64,000 nt of DNA from Aquimarina sp. BL5. Lineage in GTDB: Bacteria > Bacteroidota > Bacteroidia > Flavobacteriales > Flavobacteriaceae. Of this stretch, positions 10,350 through 19,151 are shown piece by piece. The position numbers and the translations under genes were made by a program. Each line of letters begins with the position of its first letter. The first letter of the stretch is position 1. Below the pieces are notes generated by a model. The model was not told the DNA's origin. It saw only the letters and a program-made list of their open reading frames with translations, and searched no databases. The stretch covers positions 1,573,501 through 1,637,500 of the forward strand of contig NZ_CP031963.1 of NCBI RefSeq assembly GCF_003443675.1. The letters are read 5' to 3'.

Positions 10350-11297
10350 ATGTCTAAGAAAAAAAGACTGAGTTTTTTATTGGATGAAGAAGATACAACT
10401 TCGGGAAATGTGCAAGTTGATGATGATTCTTTTTTCAATCCAGTAAACAAAACAAATAAAATACGTTATCGTTGCGAACAAACAAATAGTACACACAGTG
10501 ATAAATCAATAATTTTCCACGCAAACATAAAAAAAGAATATCTCGTAGAGTTTCTGAAAAAAGAAAAAAACATCGTGTTTAATTCCGTTCTAGAAGATTA
10601 TGTTTATAGTTCAGAACCCAAGCACTTTGAAATTGCAATGGATGCATTTCGAGATTTAGAATATTGGAAAGAAAATATTTCGTTGCAATTAAACGAGAAT
10701 GGAAAAATAAAACAAATTCTTAATCTAAATAACTTATCAGAATCTTGGATCAAGTTTAAAACCAAAGTATTGCCTGATACCGATTTTTTTCAGGAATTAA
10801 AAAAAGCTAATAAAAATGCCGCAAAGGATATTATTGACAATGGAGATATTGAATTTAAAAATGAAAAAAACCTCATAAAAACATTAGATAAAAATGTCTT
10901 CTATAACATTTTACTTGATTCCTATCTAATAGACTTAGATCATAAAACAAAAATAACTACTTTGACATTTATATCACAGATATTCCAAAAAGTAAAAGTT
11001 AAATTGGAGATCTCAGAGACTACAATTAAAGAGGATAATGATTTTATTTATAAAAGAAAAGTAGGAACATTAATTAGAGATACATTAGACAATGAGGAGC
11101 TCATAAGACAGTATAATTTGTTTTACAAACCAATGATACAGTATAACTTTACAGAATATAATTACATATATAGACAATCTTATCGTATAGATAAGAAAAC
11201 AGGCTATATAACTGAAGGAAAAGCTGTTTTTTCTGAACAAATTAAGAATAACTATGAATTTATAACAGAGTTTAATCTTAAACAGGTAAAGATATGA
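10350..11297 (+). CDS. Unknown protein between VgrG and PAAR-like gene
   Basis: This 315-residue soluble protein has no signal peptide and no membrane segment, and I recognise no family. It is rich in lysine, asparagine and isoleucine, with a charged N-terminus (KKKRLSFLLDEEDTT). It starts 17 bases after vgrG and overlaps the PAAR-like gene by 4 bases, so translation is probably coupled. Genes in this position in VgrG cassettes are often effector-loading adaptors or chaperones. That role is inferred from position only; an effector function is an equal alternative. Confidence 0.7.
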   Translation: MSKKKRLSFLLDEEDTTSGNVQVDDDSFFNPVNKTNKIRYRCEQTNSTHSDKSIIFHANIKKEYLVEFLKKEKNIVFNSVLEDYVYSSEPKHFEIAMDAFRDLEYWKENISLQLNENGKIKQILNLNNLSESWIKFKTKVLPDTDFFQELKKANKNAAKDIIDNGDIEFKNEKNLIKTLDKNVFYNILLDSYLIDLDHKTKITTLTFISQIFQKVKVKLEISETTIKEDNDFIYKRKVGTLIRDTLDNEELIRQYNLFYKPMIQYNFTEYNYIYRQSYRIDKKTGYITEGKAVFSEQIKNNYEFITEFNLKQVKI

Positions 11298-12517
11298 GTG
11301 CAAAATATATTCCTAATAAAACACCCGTTGTTTGTACATATCAAACTAGCCCAGCTCCTAGTGAACTAATAGTAACTAGAAGTGCCGTTACTGTAATGTA
11401 TAAAAGTAAGAAAGAACCATTATTAACTATAGCGGATAAAAATATACAAGTAGCTTTTGCTTGCAAAATCCCTATGAATTTAGCAGGTTCGCTTTTTGCT
11501 TTTGGAGCTGGCTTATTATTGGGAGCTGCTTTGATTTTATCAGGACCAATAGGTTGGGCTGTTATAGCCGTTGGAGCTGCCGTTATGGCTGCTGGTGCAG
11601 TAACGTATGTCGTTGCAAAGGTATCGCATACTTGTACTCCCAATCTAGAAGCTGGAGCTTGGTCTTTGCAACATAGTACTGTAAAATTAGACCAAAGTCC
11701 GGCAGTTACCCAAATGTCAATTATGACTTGTGGAAAATCAGGGATTTTAAAACCAATTCTTGATCCAGGTCTGGCTCAGAAAGCAGCCGAAGAAATTGCC
11801 TTTGGGAACTCTGTTGAGGTTGGTGCTAATATGGCAATTTCATTTTTGTTTGGTTTTGGTTTAGTTTCAGCTGGTGCTGCAGGATGGGGTGCAGTAGGTA
11901 AAATGTTTTTAACCACTGCTATAGGTACACCATTGATATCACTAGCAACCACAGCAGAAAAAGATATCATTAGGTCTAATTCTTTAGAAGATAACGAAAG
12001 CTATGAAAATCTAAATGAAGTAGAAGGTCTTAGTTATGTGCCTGAATGGATAAGTGATACAGGAACTATAGATCCTAGTGACCCCGAAAACATTGGGGAT
12101 GTATTAAGTTTTCAGAATTGGGAAGAGGCAAGAAGAATTTTAACAGAACGGGGAGTTGCAAAAGAGAACCTTCCTATATATGAAAGATTATATAGAATGC
12201 CTCGTTCCCAAAGAAGAGCAGCACTTAGAAATCTCAAAAAAACAAATCCTGAAATAGCAAGAGCAATAGAAAAACATGGAAGAACAAGCCTTACTAAAGA
12301 TCAAGTACAAATAGAAAGAGTTAGTAATTCTGAAACAGTAAGAACAGGAAACAGACTAGCCGCAGCAAAAAAAATTGAATCATTTTCGGTAGTTGCTCTT
12401 ATTCTCCCATTTGTTTCCACCTGGTTTACAGAAAGTGCTAGGAAAGAATTAGCAATTGCTGCTTCTATGGATTTAATAAGTGGACAAGGAACAATATCTG
12501 CGCAATCACCAATTTAA
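11294..12517 (+). CDS. PAAR-like (DUF4280-type) protein with inserted membrane hairpin and C-terminal extension
   Basis: This 407-residue protein carries pieces of a DUF4280/PAAR-like fold: TYQTSPAPSELIVT near the start, FACKIPMNLA at about residue 60, then HTCTPN and MTCGKSGILKPILDPG at about 115-155. Between FACKIP and HTCTPN lies a glycine/alanine-rich hydrophobic stretch (about residues 65-108) long enough for two membrane helices. A second hydrophobic segment lies at about 180-215. After that is a polar region, about 225-360, that could be an effector domain, ending with another hydrophobic stretch near 370-385. It follows vgrG and the unknown gene and overlaps the next membrane-protein gene by 1 base. 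A T6SS tip carrying an effector is inferred. Confidence 0.75.
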   Translation: MSAKYIPNKTPVVCTYQTSPAPSELIVTRSAVTVMYKSKKEPLLTIADKNIQVAFACKIPMNLAGSLFAFGAGLLLGAALILSGPIGWAVIAVGAAVMAAGAVTYVVAKVSHTCTPNLEAGAWSLQHSTVKLDQSPAVTQMSIMTCGKSGILKPILDPGLAQKAAEEIAFGNSVEVGANMAISFLFGFGLVSAGAAGWGAVGKMFLTTAIGTPLISLATTAEKDIIRSNSLEDNESYENLNEVEGLSYVPEWISDTGTIDPSDPENIGDVLSFQNWEEARRILTERGVAKENLPIYERLYRMPRSQRRAALRNLKKTNPEIARAIEKHGRTSLTKDQVQIERVSNSETVRTGNRLAAAKKIESFSVVALILPFVSTWFTESARKELAIAASMDLISGQGTISAQSPI

Positions 12518-13182
12518 TGTTTAGAAAAAATAATCTAAATTTACTTATTAAGATAGGGTATGGTTGTAGTGTTTTGATCGGAGTATTATTACTACTGTTA
12601 TTACTAATTTCAATATTTTCTGATAACCTTAACTTTAGTCTTAAACTCCTATATATTATAATACCTGTAATAGCGTATGCGCTATATTTAAAGGTTATTG
12701 TCGAAATATACTATACCAAATTAGTTAATAAAGAAATCTCTGGTTGGCAAGAAATCCCCATAAAAATGGATAAAGTAGTAACTACTGAGGTTCATAAAAG
12801 AGTGTTTAACTATTATGGCATGGGTGCAAATGTTTACGAATATTATATCACCTTTTTTAATAAAGAACTTTCTAAACATGTAACTATTAGTTCTATAGGC
12901 CATCAGCCTACATATGATATCATATCTAGTTGGAAAAATAAGATGATTACAGTTTTTATGACTAAAGAAAATTTGCATAAAAAATATAACTATAATGAAA
13001 AGAAAAAAATAAGCAGTATCAAGGTTTTTAGGTTTATAAAAGACAGGTATGATTTGGAAGCTACATATGTACAAAGTGTGCATGAGTATATCGCTGAAAA
13101 AAGACAATTAGAAGGGCTTTTGATAATTTTCATACCACTGTTTATAAGTTTTTTCTGTATTTATTTAATAATTCAATTATGA
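12517..13182 (+). CDS. Small membrane protein, candidate immunity protein
   Basis: This 221-residue protein has two adjacent N-terminal membrane helices (about residues 13-33 and 41-62) and one C-terminal helix (about 199-220), with a soluble domain between them. I recognise no family. It overlaps the PAAR-like gene by one base (TAATG) and the next lipoprotein gene by four bases. The tight coupling to a possible effector, and the presence of a broken second copy of its 5' end at 14897-15073, fit an immunity protein. This is inference from context only. Confidence 0.65.
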   Translation: MFRKNNLNLLIKIGYGCSVLIGVLLLLLLLISIFSDNLNFSLKLLYIIIPVIAYALYLKVIVEIYYTKLVNKEISGWQEIPIKMDKVVTTEVHKRVFNYYGMGANVYEYYITFFNKELSKHVTISSIGHQPTYDIISSWKNKMITVFMTKENLHKKYNYNEKKKISSIKVFRFIKDRYDLEATYVQSVHEYIAEKRQLEGLLIIFIPLFISFFCIYLIIQL

Positions 13183-13478
13183 AAACTACACAATTACTTT
13201 TTTTAGGTTTGGCTTTTTTTATTATCAGCTGCTCAGAATCCATTACTACTACCGTAGCTAAGCAAGCCTGTCAATGTATTGAGAATGATACCGCTAAAGA
13301 CACTAGAGTTTGTACTACTAAAGTTATTATTGATAACAAAGAGATTTTAGAAAATGAATATAAAGAACAAGGCATTTCTTTATTAAATGAGAACAATGAG
13401 GTAAATCCATTTTATTTTCAATTAATATATATGACAATGTTACAAAGTGAATGTCCTGAATTAACTACTGGTAAATAG
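13179..13478 (+). CDS. Small cysteine-containing lipoprotein
   Basis: This 99-residue protein has lipobox FIISC and three further cysteines in the mature part before residue 55 (ACQCIEND, RVCTTK) plus one near the C-terminus (SECPEL), so disulphides are likely. It overlaps the upstream membrane-protein gene by four bases, which makes it part of the same transcript as vgrG. A periplasmic immunity lipoprotein is one possibility; the family is unknown to me. Confidence 0.65.
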   Translation: MKTTQLLFLGLAFFIISCSESITTTVAKQACQCIENDTAKDTRVCTTKVIIDNKEILENEYKEQGISLLNENNEVNPFYFQLIYMTMLQSECPELTTGK

Positions 13479-13685
13479 ATTGGAATGATAAATTAAAAAT
13501 GTGACTTTGATTCTCATTTATTCTTTATTTGATAGAGTTATTAATGATACCATATTAACTATTATAGAAGATGTAGCGCATAATATTCAGAGTACAAGTA
13601 AGTATATGTAAGAAAACTTGATTAAGGTATCGAGACATACACATCATATAGGATATATAAAGAAAAATTTATTTTTAAAACAGTA

Positions 13686-14246
13686 ATGTATCGTTCTGAA
13701 GCACTTGCTATTTTTATTGCGTGTTTCGTTTTGGTATCCGGTATAATACTACCATTCTTATTAATGCATATATTTGAATTAAACGAATGGTATGAAACAC
13801 TTTCTGGATTAATGAAGAGAGTATACAAATATGGTTCTGCAATGCTCTATCTATCCATAACGATGGCAATTCTCTCAACAATTTTCTTTAAAAAACTTAT
13901 TATAGATTTAAATCAACAAAGAATATTTATAAAAACGAATTCGCAAAATATATTCATTGATACTCCTCTAAAGGATTTCGAATATATTAGTATTGTTGAG
14001 TATACTAAAACAGAAACAGATGGTGTTTTCTATATAAAGTTTAAACAAAAAACTAGCCGTTCCTTATTTTTAAAAACTTTGAAGAAGAATTTTCATAAAA
14101 ACAAGAACATATATTACCAAGAGTTTTTAGCTTTCAAAAAGCATTTAGAATATTATTTACAAAATTCCAGTTATCAAACTATTAAAGAAAAAAAGAAAAA
14201 CAAAATCATTAAAAAATACGTACTAAACGATTCTCAGGAGTTATAA
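13686..14246 (+). CDS. Membrane protein with two N-terminal helices
   Basis: This 186-residue protein has hydrophobic segments at about residues 8-28 and 50-72, followed by a short beta-rich cytosolic part (FIDTPLKDFEYISIVEY) and a very lysine-rich C-terminus. The layout (helix pair plus small beta domain) resembles bacterial PH-like membrane proteins, but I cannot confirm that. It is separated from the vgrG run by a 207-base gap. It shares overall layout, not clear sequence, with the next gene. It may be an orphan immunity-type gene. Confidence 0.6.
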   Translation: MYRSEALAIFIACFVLVSGIILPFLLMHIFELNEWYETLSGLMKRVYKYGSAMLYLSITMAILSTIFFKKLIIDLNQQRIFIKTNSQNIFIDTPLKDFEYISIVEYTKTETDGVFYIKFKQKTSRSLFLKTLKKNFHKNKNIYYQEFLAFKKHLEYYLQNSSYQTIKEKKKNKIIKKYVLNDSQEL

Positions 14247-14270
14247 TATTTTGGATAAAAAATAACACAC

Positions 14271-14825
14271 ATGCAAAAAAAAGAGTTCGAATTCAAAGCT
14301 TTCATTTTTCGAAAATATTACCAAGCCGTTTTGGTTTTCCTTACGGGAAGTTTTCTAATAATTGGATTACCTTGGTTTATTATAACTGAGCTACTTTTTA
14401 CTAGTTTAGGAAAGATATCACTATTTCCTACACTTATAATTTATACTATTATAATCACTCCGTTTACTTGGGTGTTTTTTAAACTTCTATTTCATTTCTT
14501 TTATTTGAAAACGTATGCCTTAGTAGGAGATAAAATTCTTATTAAGAGGGGTCATAAAACAATACTAGAATTAGATAGTAAAAAAATAACTCAAACCATT
14601 ATTCGCAAAAATGATGACACTTCTTTAAAAAATCGCTACCGAACAATTGAATTAATCTGGAGTAAAAAAAAGCGTTTAAAAATTGTTAGTAGGGATAAAA
14701 ATCAGGAAGGTGTTTTTAATGATTTTATCGAATCATATTTATCTTTTTTTAATATAGATTCTAATTCTTTGAGTAAGCAATTAATAAATAAACAAGGAGA
14801 TTATAAATTAATATATAATCATTAA
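14271..14825 (+). CDS. Membrane protein with two helices and a PH-like tail
   Basis: This 184-residue protein has two hydrophobic helices (about residues 18-42 and 50-78) followed by a beta-rich soluble part (YALVGDKILIKRGHKTILEL, RTIELIWSKKKRLKIV). The alternating strands after a helix pair resemble membrane-anchored PH-like (YcxB/bPH) proteins. It lies 24 bases after another protein of the same layout and just before a broken copy of a third membrane gene. No partner or ligand can be read. Confidence 0.6.
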   Translation: MQKKEFEFKAFIFRKYYQAVLVFLTGSFLIIGLPWFIITELLFTSLGKISLFPTLIIYTIIITPFTWVFFKLLFHFFYLKTYALVGDKILIKRGHKTILELDSKKITQTIIRKNDDTSLKNRYRTIELIWSKKKRLKIVSRDKNQEGVFNDFIESYLSFFNIDSNSLSKQLINKQGDYKLIYNH

Positions 14826-14849
14826 CTTTTTAGAATTCAACTACAATGA

Positions 14850-14924
14850 TTAGTTATTTACCATAAAGCAGCTGCAGATTTCACAGAAGAAGATATAGCA
14901 AACTTAGCTTACTCCTTAAAATAG
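14850..14924 (+). pseudogene. Possible C-terminal tail of a lost gene
   Basis: A short frame closed by TAG at 14922 reads YHKAAADFTEEDIANLAYSL before the stop and has no start codon. It ends inside the 5' part of the decayed membrane-protein copy (14897-15073). The overlap resembles the stop-start overlap between the PAAR-like gene and its downstream membrane gene at 12517. It may be the tail of a lost effector gene. The fragment is too short to be sure it was ever coding. Confidence 0.3.
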
Positions 14925-15073
14925 GTTACAGTTATGGAGTTCTATTTGGTGGTTTATTACTAGTGCTATTATTAATTTCCATATCCTCAGATAGCCTTAA
15001 CTTTAGTTTTAAACTCATACACTTTATCATTCCAGTAATGATATATGTAGTATATCTAAGAGTTTTTTGTTGA
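14897..15073 (+). pseudogene. Start-less 5' fragment of a second copy of the 12517 membrane gene
   Basis: The frame closed by TGA at 15071 reads KIGYSYGVLFGGLLLVLLL, then SDSLNFSFKL and YVVYLRVFC. Aligned without gaps to residues about 8-61 of the protein encoded at 12517-13182, 34 of 54 positions are identical. No ATG precedes the homologous stretch, and the downstream soluble domain and C-terminal helix are absent. This is a truncated paralogue, which implies that at least one more cassette of this kind once sat here. Confidence 0.75.
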
Positions 15074-15124
15074 AAGATAGGAATAGCACTTGGTCTTATA
15101 AATTTGTTAAGGAGTAGTATCCAA

Positions 15125-15153
15125 TGATCGCTTTTACTTAAATTAGGCGATCA
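15125..15153 (+). promoter_or_regulatory. Hairpin directly upstream of the M28 peptidase gene
   Basis: TGATCGC at 15125-15131 and GCGATCA at 15147-15153 form a perfect 7-bp inverted repeat with a 15-base AT-rich loop, ending 11 bases before the start codon at 15165. It could be an operator or an RNA hairpin near the translation start. No regulator is suggested by the neighbours. Confidence 0.35.
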
Positions 15154-15164
15154 AATTAACACAA

Positions 15165-16505
15165 ATGAAGATCATTCTTACCTCAACACTCTTTTTATTT
15201 ACAATCATTATAACCGCGCAAACCGATCAAAGAATATATGATATTATTGATGCCGTTTCTTCAGAAAGAATCGAAGCAGATATCAAAAAACTGGCAGATT
15301 TTGGCACAAGGCATACACTAAGCGACACAGTTTCAACAACAAGAGGAATTGGTGCCGCCAGGAGATGGATTAAATCAGAGTTCGATAACATATCTAAAAC
15401 TTGCAATAATTGTCTAGAAGTTTTTTATCAAAAAGATTTGGTAAAAAAAGGTACTAATCAACGTATTGTTAAAGATGTTATGGTAGTGAATGTTGTTGCC
15501 ATACAACGAGGTACAAAATACCCTAATCGTTTTATTATGATGAGTGGTGACATCGATTCAAGGATTACTGACCCAACCAATTTTACAGATGATGCTCCCG
15601 GAGCAAACGATAATGCCACAGGAATGGCTGGAGCTATTGAAGCAGCTAGAGTTTTATCTAAATATAAGTTCGAAAGTAGTATTATATATGTTGGATTATC
15701 CGGAGAAGAACAAGGCCTTTTTGGAGGTCAAGGCTTAGCGAAATACGCAAAAGAAAATAATTGGGATATTATTGGAGTCATGAATAACGATATGATCGGA
15801 AATATCAAAGGAGTAGACGGAGTAATAGATAACAGAACCTTTAGGATTTTTTCTGAACCTACGAATCTAACCGATGACAAAAAGACTGTAGAACGAAGAC
15901 GTTTTTATGGTGGAGAAGTGGATGGAATCTCTCGTCAATTAGCACGATACATTTATAAAACCACCAAAACCTATATGCCGGAGATGAACCCAATGATGGT
16001 GTATCGTTTAGATCGTTTTGGTCGTGGCGGACACCATCGTCCATTTAATGATGCTGGTTTTGCAGGAATACGTATTATGGAAGCTCACGAAAACTATACG
16101 CAACAGCATCAGGATATAAGAGAAGAAAATGGAATCAAATATGGTGATGTAGTCGAACATGTGAATTTTGACTACGCAGCAAAATTAACGGCTGTCAATG
16201 CAATTAACCTGGCAGGTATTGCTTGGGCTCCTCCTACTCCAACCGAAGTTAAGATTGGAGGAATTGTAGAACCTTCTGCCAAGTTTAGGTGGAAAAAAGC
16301 AAATGACTCAAACATAAAAGGATATAAAATCTACTGGAGAGACACCACTTCTCCTACTTGGGATCATAGTCGTTTCGTTGGTGATGTAGATAACTTTACG
16401 CTAAATGGTATTGTTATTGATAATTACTTTTTTGGTATAGCAACAGTAGGAAAAGATGGTCACGAAAGTCCCGTAGTATTTCCTTCCGGAATTTTCAGAA
16501 AATAA
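15165..16505 (+). CDS. M28 family zinc peptidase, secreted
   Basis: This 446-residue protein has a signal peptide (STLFLFTIIITAQT). The M28 catalytic domain includes GANDNATG (metal ligand), SGEEQGLFG (catalytic and metal Glu), NNDMIGN and the C-terminal MEAHENY. A fibronectin type III-like domain follows at about 355-446. The first metal-binding motif reads SGDIDS, so the usual His of the H-x-D motif is Asp129. All other expected ligands look present. The enzyme would cleave N-terminal residues or short peptides outside the cytoplasm. It heads a run of secreted hydrolases (esterase, M1 peptidase, arginase-like). Confidence 0.88.
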   Translation: MKIILTSTLFLFTIIITAQTDQRIYDIIDAVSSERIEADIKKLADFGTRHTLSDTVSTTRGIGAARRWIKSEFDNISKTCNNCLEVFYQKDLVKKGTNQRIVKDVMVVNVVAIQRGTKYPNRFIMMSGDIDSRITDPTNFTDDAPGANDNATGMAGAIEAARVLSKYKFESSIIYVGLSGEEQGLFGGQGLAKYAKENNWDIIGVMNNDMIGNIKGVDGVIDNRTFRIFSEPTNLTDDKKTVERRRFYGGEVDGISRQLARYIYKTTKTYMPEMNPMMVYRLDRFGRGGHHRPFNDAGFAGIRIMEAHENYTQQHQDIREENGIKYGDVVEHVNFDYAAKLTAVNAINLAGIAWAPPTPTEVKIGGIVEPSAKFRWKKANDSNIKGYKIYWRDTTSPTWDHSRFVGDVDNFTLNGIVIDNYFFGIATVGKDGHESPVVFPSGIFRK

Positions 16506-16548
16506 CCGAATTCTCATTATATTAACTATAATAATTTAACCACATCGA

Positions 16549-17487
16549 ATGAAGTTTATTAAATCTATATCGATATTAACGCTGCTACTGTTATTTTCTT
16601 GCAAACAAGAACCGATTAAAAGAAAATTAATTGCGCAACTAGATACAGTAGAAAAAATATCTGTAAAAACTAAAGGTAGAGTTATCATTCATGAAAACTT
16701 TAAATCAGAACATGTTATCCCAAGAAATGTAGAGGTTTTTCTACCTGATGGCTATGATAGTAATTCTAAAGATAAATACAGTGTATTGTATATGCATGAC
16801 GGTCAAAATGTATTTAATTCAAAGACATCCTATACAGGTATTGATTGGGGTGTTGATGAAACTATAGATAGTTTAATTAAAATCGGAAAGATTAAAAATA
16901 CCATCGTCGTGGCTCCTTGGAATACCGTAAAAAAACGTTTTTCGGAATACATGCCAGAATCTCCATCTGAACTTACTAGCAGTGACGAAGTAAAAGCTGC
17001 TTTAAAACAAAACACTGGTTTTGATGATTTGTACTCGGACGAGTATTTAAAATTCTTAGTAGAAGAATTAAAGCCTTTTATAGACAAGACATATAATGTA
17101 TACGCTAAAGTCGAAAACACCTCTATAATGGGATCTTCTATGGGAGGTTTAATATCTTTATATGCGATCTGTAAATATCCTGAGGTGTTTAGTGCTGCCG
17201 GATGTGTATCAACACATTGGCCCGTTCCTGTATTAGGAGAAGCTTATATAAAAACATTACCTGCTACCCTCCCAGATCCAAAAACGCATAAAATATATTT
17301 TGATTTTGGAACTGAAACATTAGATGCTCAGTATGAACCTTACCAGAAACAAGTAGATCAAATGATGAGGGATAAGGGATACATCGAAGGTGAAAATTGG
17401 ATCACTAAAAAGTTTGAAGGTGCATCACACGATGAAAAAAGTTGGAATGAACGAGTACATATTCCCATTGAATTTTTATTGAAATAA
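16549..17487 (+). CDS. Lipoprotein esterase of the alpha/beta-hydrolase fold
   Basis: This 312-residue lipoprotein has lipobox LLFSC. The esterase D/IroE/Fes-type fold is recognised by RNVEVFLPDGYD, VLYMHDGQNVF, the nucleophile elbow GSSMGG with Ser197, and a C-terminal His in GASHDEKSW. Such enzymes hydrolyse esters, including siderophore or acetyl esters; the natural substrate is unknown. It is 43 bases after the M28 peptidase and 12 before the M1 peptidase, in one likely operon. Confidence 0.88.
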   Translation: MKFIKSISILTLLLLFSCKQEPIKRKLIAQLDTVEKISVKTKGRVIIHENFKSEHVIPRNVEVFLPDGYDSNSKDKYSVLYMHDGQNVFNSKTSYTGIDWGVDETIDSLIKIGKIKNTIVVAPWNTVKKRFSEYMPESPSELTSSDEVKAALKQNTGFDDLYSDEYLKFLVEELKPFIDKTYNVYAKVENTSIMGSSMGGLISLYAICKYPEVFSAAGCVSTHWPVPVLGEAYIKTLPATLPDPKTHKIYFDFGTETLDAQYEPYQKQVDQMMRDKGYIEGENWITKKFEGASHDEKSWNERVHIPIEFLLK

Positions 17488-17499
17488 ATTGACACGTAA

Positions 17500-19140
17500 A
17501 TGAATAAGCTTTTCTTAGTAGTATGTATTGTTTGTGGATTATCTCCAATTTTTTCGCAAACATCTCTTTTCGATCATCAACAAAAATTTACCAGACAGGA
17601 TACGCTAAGAGGTTCTATTACTCCCGAAAGAGCTTGGTGGGATCTTACTTATAACCATCTGGATATATCCGTAGATCCTGAGAAGAAAACTATAAAAGGA
17701 AAGAATACTATACATTATAAAGTGTTGGAAAATCATAATGTCTTACAAGTGGATTTACAACCACCTTTGGTTATAGAAAAAGTGGTACAAGACGGAAAAG
17801 AACTAAAAGTAAATTCAGAAGTAAATGCTCATTTTATCACACTCCTCCAAACACAAAAGAAAGGTACTATCAATACATTAGAAGTTTACTACAGTGGAAA
17901 ACCAAGAGAAGCAGTACGAGCACCTTGGGATGGAGGAATTTCCTGGAAAAAAGATAGTAATGGCAAACACTTTATTGCCTCTTCTTGTCAAGGATTAGGA
18001 GCCAGCGTTTGGTGGCCTAACAAAGATCATATGTATGATGAAGTAGATAGTATGTTAGTAAGCGTAACTGTTCCGAAGGGTTTGATGAATGTAGGTAATG
18101 GAAGACTTCGTAAAGTAGAAGAGCGTTCCCCTGACACAAAAACGTATCACTGGTTTGTGAGCAATCCTATCAATAATTATGGAGTTAATATTAATATTGG
18201 GGATTACGTTCACTTCGGTGAAAAATATGAAGGTGAAAAAGGAATCTTAGACATGGATTATTATGTATTAAGAGATAACCTCGAAGCTGCCAAAAAACAA
18301 TTTAAAGATGCTCCTAGAACAATGAAAGCCTTCGAGCACTGGTTTGGACCGTATCCTTTTTATGAAGATAGTTTTAAATTAGTAGAAGTGCCTTATTTAG
18401 GAATGGAACATCAAAGCTCTGTTACCTATGGAAATAAATACGTAAATGGATATCTGGGAAATGATTTATCTGATACCGGATGGGGATTGAAATTTGATTT
18501 CATCATCATCCACGAATCAGGCCACGAATGGTTTGCTAACAATATTACAAATAAAGATATCGCTGATATGTGGATTCACGAAAGTTTCACAGCGTACTCA
18601 GAAAATCTATTTCTTGATTACCACTATGGTAAAGAAGCTGCTGAAGAATACGTAATTGGCACTAGACGTGGCATTAGTAATGATAAACCTATTATCGGGC
18701 AATATGATGTGAATCACGAAGGATCCAGTGATATGTATTATAAAGGAGCTAATATGTTACATACCTTGCGTCAGTTATTAGAAGATGACGATAAGTGGAG
18801 ATCTATTTTAAGAGGTTTAAATAAAGAGTTTTATCATCAAACGGTTAGCACAAAGCAAATCGAAAATTTTCTTAGTGAAAAAACTAAAATCGATCTAACG
18901 GCCTTCTTTAATCAATATTTAAGAGACACTAGAATCCCTACTTTAGAATATGGTTTTGATGATAACGGACTAAAATATAGATACATAGATATTGTAGAAG
19001 ATTTTGATATGCCTGTTCGTTTAAAAATTGATGGAAAAGATCAATGGATACAACCTAATGCCGAATGGCAAATCCTAAAATTGACTGCAAATGAAATAAG
19101 CATTGACCCAAATTTTTATATAAAAGCTAAATCTATTTAA
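17500..19140 (+). CDS. M1 family aminopeptidase
   Basis: This 546-residue secreted enzyme has a signal peptide (LFLVVCIVCGLSPIFSQ). The M1 zinc site is intact: H338-E339-x-x-H342 with Glu361 eighteen residues after the second His (NKDIADMWIHE). The exopeptidase motif is GMEHQSS instead of the classical GAMEN. The protein is shorter than full-length M1 enzymes and lacks the large C-terminal helical domain, as in many bacterial secreted M1 proteins. It is downstream of an M28 peptidase and an esterase and probably degrades peptides outside the cytoplasm. Confidence 0.92.
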   Translation: MNKLFLVVCIVCGLSPIFSQTSLFDHQQKFTRQDTLRGSITPERAWWDLTYNHLDISVDPEKKTIKGKNTIHYKVLENHNVLQVDLQPPLVIEKVVQDGKELKVNSEVNAHFITLLQTQKKGTINTLEVYYSGKPREAVRAPWDGGISWKKDSNGKHFIASSCQGLGASVWWPNKDHMYDEVDSMLVSVTVPKGLMNVGNGRLRKVEERSPDTKTYHWFVSNPINNYGVNINIGDYVHFGEKYEGEKGILDMDYYVLRDNLEAAKKQFKDAPRTMKAFEHWFGPYPFYEDSFKLVEVPYLGMEHQSSVTYGNKYVNGYLGNDLSDTGWGLKFDFIIIHESGHEWFANNITNKDIADMWIHESFTAYSENLFLDYHYGKEAAEEYVIGTRRGISNDKPIIGQYDVNHEGSSDMYYKGANMLHTLRQLLEDDDKWRSILRGLNKEFYHQTVSTKQIENFLSEKTKIDLTAFFNQYLRDTRIPTLEYGFDDNGLKYRYIDIVEDFDMPVRLKIDGKDQWIQPNAEWQILKLTANEISIDPNFYIKAKSI

Positions 19141-19151
19141 CAAGAGAACAC

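Noticed and set aside
12721..13107. Minus-strand 128-codon frame
   Set aside because: It is fully antisense to the membrane-protein gene at 12517, whose TM pattern and overlaps with neighbours are convincing.
13500..13611. Possible 36-codon GTG-started frame in the gap after the lipoprotein gene
   Set aside because: No start context and no homologue recognised; could be a remnant but too short to support.
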